Source of the DNA: JANQOH01 sp965214495
Lineage (GTDB): Bacteria; Pseudomonadota; Alphaproteobacteria; UBA7887
Assembly (NCBI GenBank): GCA_965214495.1
Contig: OZ243958.1
Location: 310,001-374,000, forward strand
Length of the DNA stretch: 64,000 bases
Reading direction: 5' to 3'
Shown here in pieces: positions 61,665-64,000 of the stretch. Numbering within the stretch: the stretch's first letter is position 1; each line of letters opens with the position of its first letter. A program made the translations under genes and the position numbers. Below the pieces are notes generated by a model. The model was not told the origin of the DNA. It was given only the letters and a program-made list of their open reading frames with translations, and searched no databases.

Positions 61665-62414
61665 TCAGACGTGCTCGCCGCCGTTGATGTGGACCTCCGC
61701 ACCGTTCACGTAGCTCGACTGCTCGGTGCACAGGAAATAGATCGTCTTGGCGACCTCTTCGGGGGCGCCCAGGCGGCCCATCGGGATCTCCGGCAGCAGT
61801 TGCTCCTCGGTGCCCGGCGAGAGGATCCCCGTGTCGATCTCGCCCGGCGCGATCGCGTTGACGCGGATACCGTATTTGCCGAAATCCGCCGCCATCTCGC
61901 GGGTGAGCGCCGCAAGCGCCGCCTTGGACGTCGCATAGGCGGCGCCGGCGAACGGATGCACCCGGCTGCCGGCGATCGACGTAACGTTGACGATCGCACC
62001 CGGCGCGATCCGCAGTTCGTCGAACAGGCCGCGGGCAAGCCGGATGGGCGCGAAGAAATTGATCCCGAAGACGTGGTGCCAGTCGGCCATGTCGGTCGAA
62101 AGGCTGTCGAGGCGGCTGCCGTTGCCCCCCTTCGGCGAGATCGCGGCGTTGTTGACCAGCGCGTCGAGCGGCGCGCCGCGCAACATCGCGCGCAGCGCCG
62201 CGATGTTCTCGTCCAGTGTTTCGGAATCGCCCAGATCGATCTGCATGTGGTCTTCCGGGCCGGCTTCCCAGGGACAGTTCTCCGGAAAGGACTGGCGCGA
62301 GCAGGTAATGACCCGCCAGCCGGCGGACGAGAACCGTTTGACCGTCGCGTGGCCGATCCCGCGGCTCGCGCCGGTCAGAACCAGGGTCTTGCGGCGCTCC
62401 CTGCGCAACGCCAT
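61665..62414 (-). CDS. SDR family oxidoreductase downstream of phaC
   Basis: The 249-residue short-chain dehydrogenase has TGASRGIGHAT (Rossmann glycines), NNAAIS, the catalytic VNVTSIAGS and YATSK, then the APGEIDTG segment and NGAEVHINGGE. A 15-residue insertion after the first helix (FPENCPWEAGPEDHMQ) sets it apart from acetoacetyl-CoA reductases. It follows phaC by only 7 bp, so a role in polyhydroxyalkanoate precursor supply is a possibility. Substrate and cofactor are not certain. Confidence 0.88.
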   Translation of the reverse strand: MALRRERRKTLVLTGASRGIGHATVKRFSSAGWRVITCSRQSFPENCPWEAGPEDHMQIDLGDSETLDENIAALRAMLRGAPLDALVNNAAISPKGGNGSRLDSLSTDMADWHHVFGINFFAPIRLARGLFDELRIAPGAIVNVTSIAGSRVHPFAGAAYATSKAALAALTREMAADFGKYGIRVNAIAPGEIDTGILSPGTEEQLLPEIPMGRLGAPEEVAKTIYFLCTEQSSYVNGAEVHINGGEHV

Positions 62415-62421
62415 GGCTGGC

Positions 62422-64000
62422 TCAGGCGGCCTTCTCGCGGACGTAGGAGCCCGGAGCCGGCTCGATCGGCGGGAGGCCGCCGTCGCCGGGCTGCCGTGCG
62501 GCGACCGTCTCTCCGGCATGTTCGCCTTGCCACGCGTCCCAGTCGGGCCACCAGGAACCGTCGTGCGCCTCCGCCGTGTCGAGCCACGCATCGGGCGATT
62601 CGGGGAGGTCGGCGCTGACGCGATAGGGATATTTCGCCGTTTGCGGCGAATTGGTGATCCCCGCGATGTGACCCGAACCGGCGAGCACGAAGCGGATCGG
62701 CCCGCCGTAAAGCCGGGTCGAGGCGTAGCACGACTTCCACGGCGCGATATGGTCGTCCTGCGCCGCCAGGAGATAGACCGGGATCGAGACTTTCGACAGG
62801 TCGATCGACTCGCCTGCAAGGGTAAGGCCGCCGGGTTTCGCCAGCAGGTTCTCGCGATACATCCGGCGCAGGTAATAGGAGTGCATCTTCGCCGGCATCC
62901 GGGTCGAATCGGCATTCCAGTAGAGCAGGTCGAACGGAATCGGGTCCTTGCCCAGCAGGTAGTTGTTGACCACGAAGGACCAGATCAGATCGTTCGCGCG
63001 CAGCATGTTGAACGTGGTAGCCATCGCGCTGCCGTCGAGATAGCCCCCCTGGCGCGCCATGCGCTCTTCCAGCGACGCGATCTGCTCCTCGTCGATGAAG
63101 ACGCCGAGGTCGCCGGGCTCGGAGAAATCCGCGAGGCTGGCCATGAAGGTCGCCGATTTGATGCGGTCGTCGCCGCGGGCGGCGAGATAGCCGAGCGTGC
63201 ACGCGAGCAGAGTCCCGCCCAGGCAGAGCGACGCGGCGACGATCTCGCGTTCGCCGGTCGCCTTCTCGATCGCGTCGAGCGCCGCGACCGGTCCCTCCAG
63301 CATGTAGTCGTCGAAGGTCTTTGCGGCGAGTTTCTCGTCGGGGTTGACCCACGAGATCATGAACACCGTATAGCCCCGACCGGTCGCCCATTTGACGAAC
63401 GAGTTCTCGGGCCGCAGGTCGAGGATGTAGTATTTGTTGATCCACGGAGGCACCACCAGCAATGGCCGCCTGTGCGCCTGCTCGGCGCCCGGGTCGTATT
63501 GGATCAACTCCATCATGTCGGTGCGGAAGACCACCTGACCGGGTGAAGCGGCGACGTCGCGGCCGACCTCGAACGCTTCCATGTCGGTCATGGTGATCTT
63601 GAGGTCGCCTTCTCCCCGCTCGAGGTCGCGAAGCAGGTTCTCGAGACCCTTGACAAGGTTCTCCCCGCCGGTCTCCAGCGTCTCGCGTAACACTTGGGGA
63701 TTGGTTGCGGCGAAATTCGTGGGCGCCATCGCGTCGGCGAACTGGCGCGTGTAGAAGGCGACCTTGCGCGCGGACTCGTCATCCAGCCCGTCTATATCGC
63801 TCACCGTCTTCTGGAGCCACGCGGCGGTCAGCAGATAGGACTGCTTCACGTGGTCGAACAGCGCGTTCTCCTGCCACGCCGGATCGCGGAACCGGCGGTC
63901 GCCGTCCGCGGGGCGGGCGACCGGCTCGGCCTCCTTGCCGAGCAGGCGCCCGGTCGTGCGCTGCCAGAGTTCGACCTGGTCGCGCCACAGGTCCGTTTGC
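62422..64000 (-). CDS. phaC: poly(3-hydroxyalkanoate) polymerase (5' end outside window)
   Basis: Polyester synthase that polymerises hydroxyacyl-CoA. About 526 residues are visible, and the frame stays open to the window edge (residues WRDQVELWQR and DRRFRDPAWQEN are the usual N-terminal PhaC stretch). The lipase-like box is SLCLGG with the catalytic cysteine, the acid is in QDDHIAPW and the histidine in GSGHIAGITNSP. WINKYYILDL and SWVNPDEKLAAKTFDDYMLEG are family features; the length fits a class I synthase. The dehydrogenase gene follows on the same strand. Confidence 0.95.
   Translation of the reverse strand, partial: QTDLWRDQVELWQRTTGRLLGKEAEPVARPADGDRRFRDPAWQENALFDHVKQSYLLTAAWLQKTVSDIDGLDDESARKVAFYTRQFADAMAPTNFAATNPQVLRETLETGGENLVKGLENLLRDLERGEGDLKITMTDMEAFEVGRDVAASPGQVVFRTDMMELIQYDPGAEQAHRRPLLVVPPWINKYYILDLRPENSFVKWATGRGYTVFMISWVNPDEKLAAKTFDDYMLEGPVAALDAIEKATGEREIVAASLCLGGTLLACTLGYLAARGDDRIKSATFMASLADFSEPGDLGVFIDEEQIASLEERMARQGGYLDGSAMATTFNMLRANDLIWSFVVNNYLLGKDPIPFDLLYWNADSTRMPAKMHSYYLRRMYRENLLAKPGGLTLAGESIDLSKVSIPVYLLAAQDDHIAPWKSCYASTRLYGGPIRFVLAGSGHIAGITNSPQTAKYPYRVSADLPESPDAWLDTAEAHDGSWWPDWDAWQGEHAGETVAARQPGDGGLPPIEPAPGSYVREKAA

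Noticed and set aside
61417..61731. Upstream extension of the AlbA_2-type frame
   Set aside because: About 105 residues of arginine-rich sequence with no domain; a cleaner ATG with an RBS-like sequence is at 61416.

Overview
The window looks like chromosome from a high-GC alphaproteobacterium, most plausibly Rhodospirillales-like. Four things point that way: an NDUFS4/NDUFA4-type complex I accessory protein, an F0-only ATP synthase operon with paired b and b' subunits, a thrB-rnhA pair of the kinase-fold homoserine kinase type, and a PHA synthase. GC is high throughout except for the gene at 41.8-43.8 kb, which is visibly richer in A/T codons. No rRNA, phage, transposase or CRISPR array is visible. 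One tRNA, tRNA-Arg(UCU), is present.

Layout. 0-3.4 kb: 3' end of a CorC/HlyC-like CBS protein, an enolase-superfamily enzyme, and a convergent four-domain rhodanese protein. 3.4-11.4 kb (minus strand): a short-chain dehydrogenase, dnaA, dnaN, recF and gyrB, then a cysteine-dioxygenase-like cupin and the rhodanese gene. The dehydrogenase stop overlaps the dnaA start. A perfect inverted repeat sits between the dehydrogenase and a divergent glutathione S-transferase. 12.3-17.9 kb: two phytanoyl-CoA-dioxygenase-like enzymes, a keto-pentenoate hydratase, macro-domain protein, CutA, secreted amidase and a Tat-signal protein. 18-22.8 kb: a GldA/GldF/GldG/DUF4340 ABC system. 23.1-24.2 kb: a frameshifted HAD gene, the complex I protein and the tRNA. 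24.4-28.0 kb: a periplasmic amino-acid-type binding protein and atpI-B-E-F'-F. 28.3-34.2 kb: formate-THF ligase, DsbD-like protein, peroxiredoxin, rnhA and thrB. 34.3-39.8 kb: a CDGSH protein, a lipoprotein, and a tandem glycine riboswitch ahead of gcvT-H-PA-PB, followed by a radical SAM protein.

41.2-43.8 kb is an accessory patch: a stub of a DNA adenine methyltransferase, then a 671-residue AlbA_2/HATPase/TPR-like protein. 44-52.6 kb is a probable catabolic cluster: a divergent P450, then acyl-CoA dehydrogenase, CoA-transferase, HTD2/MaoC-type hydratase, alpha/beta hydrolase, two aldo-keto reductases and a luciferase-like flavin enzyme. 52.6-55.4 kb holds prolyl aminopeptidase, a nuclease and an arylformamidase-like hydrolase. 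55.6-59.7 kb is a zinc-homeostasis locus: zur, a small membrane ORF and znuCBA on the minus strand, diverging from folE across a perfect Fur-family palindrome. 59.7-60.5 kb is a tandem array of about 184-bp units carrying a short hairpin. 60.6-61.4 kb is a second AlbA_2/HATPase-type gene lacking most of its AlbA domain. The window ends in a dehydrogenase and a PHA synthase that runs off the edge.

The best candidates for something undescribed are the SDR-dnaA coupling behind an operator-like repeat, the AlbA_2-HATPase-TPR gene beside a methyltransferase stub, the zinc-linked folE, and the P450-to-LLM catabolic cluster. All functional statements rest on motif recognition by eye; no database search was run.
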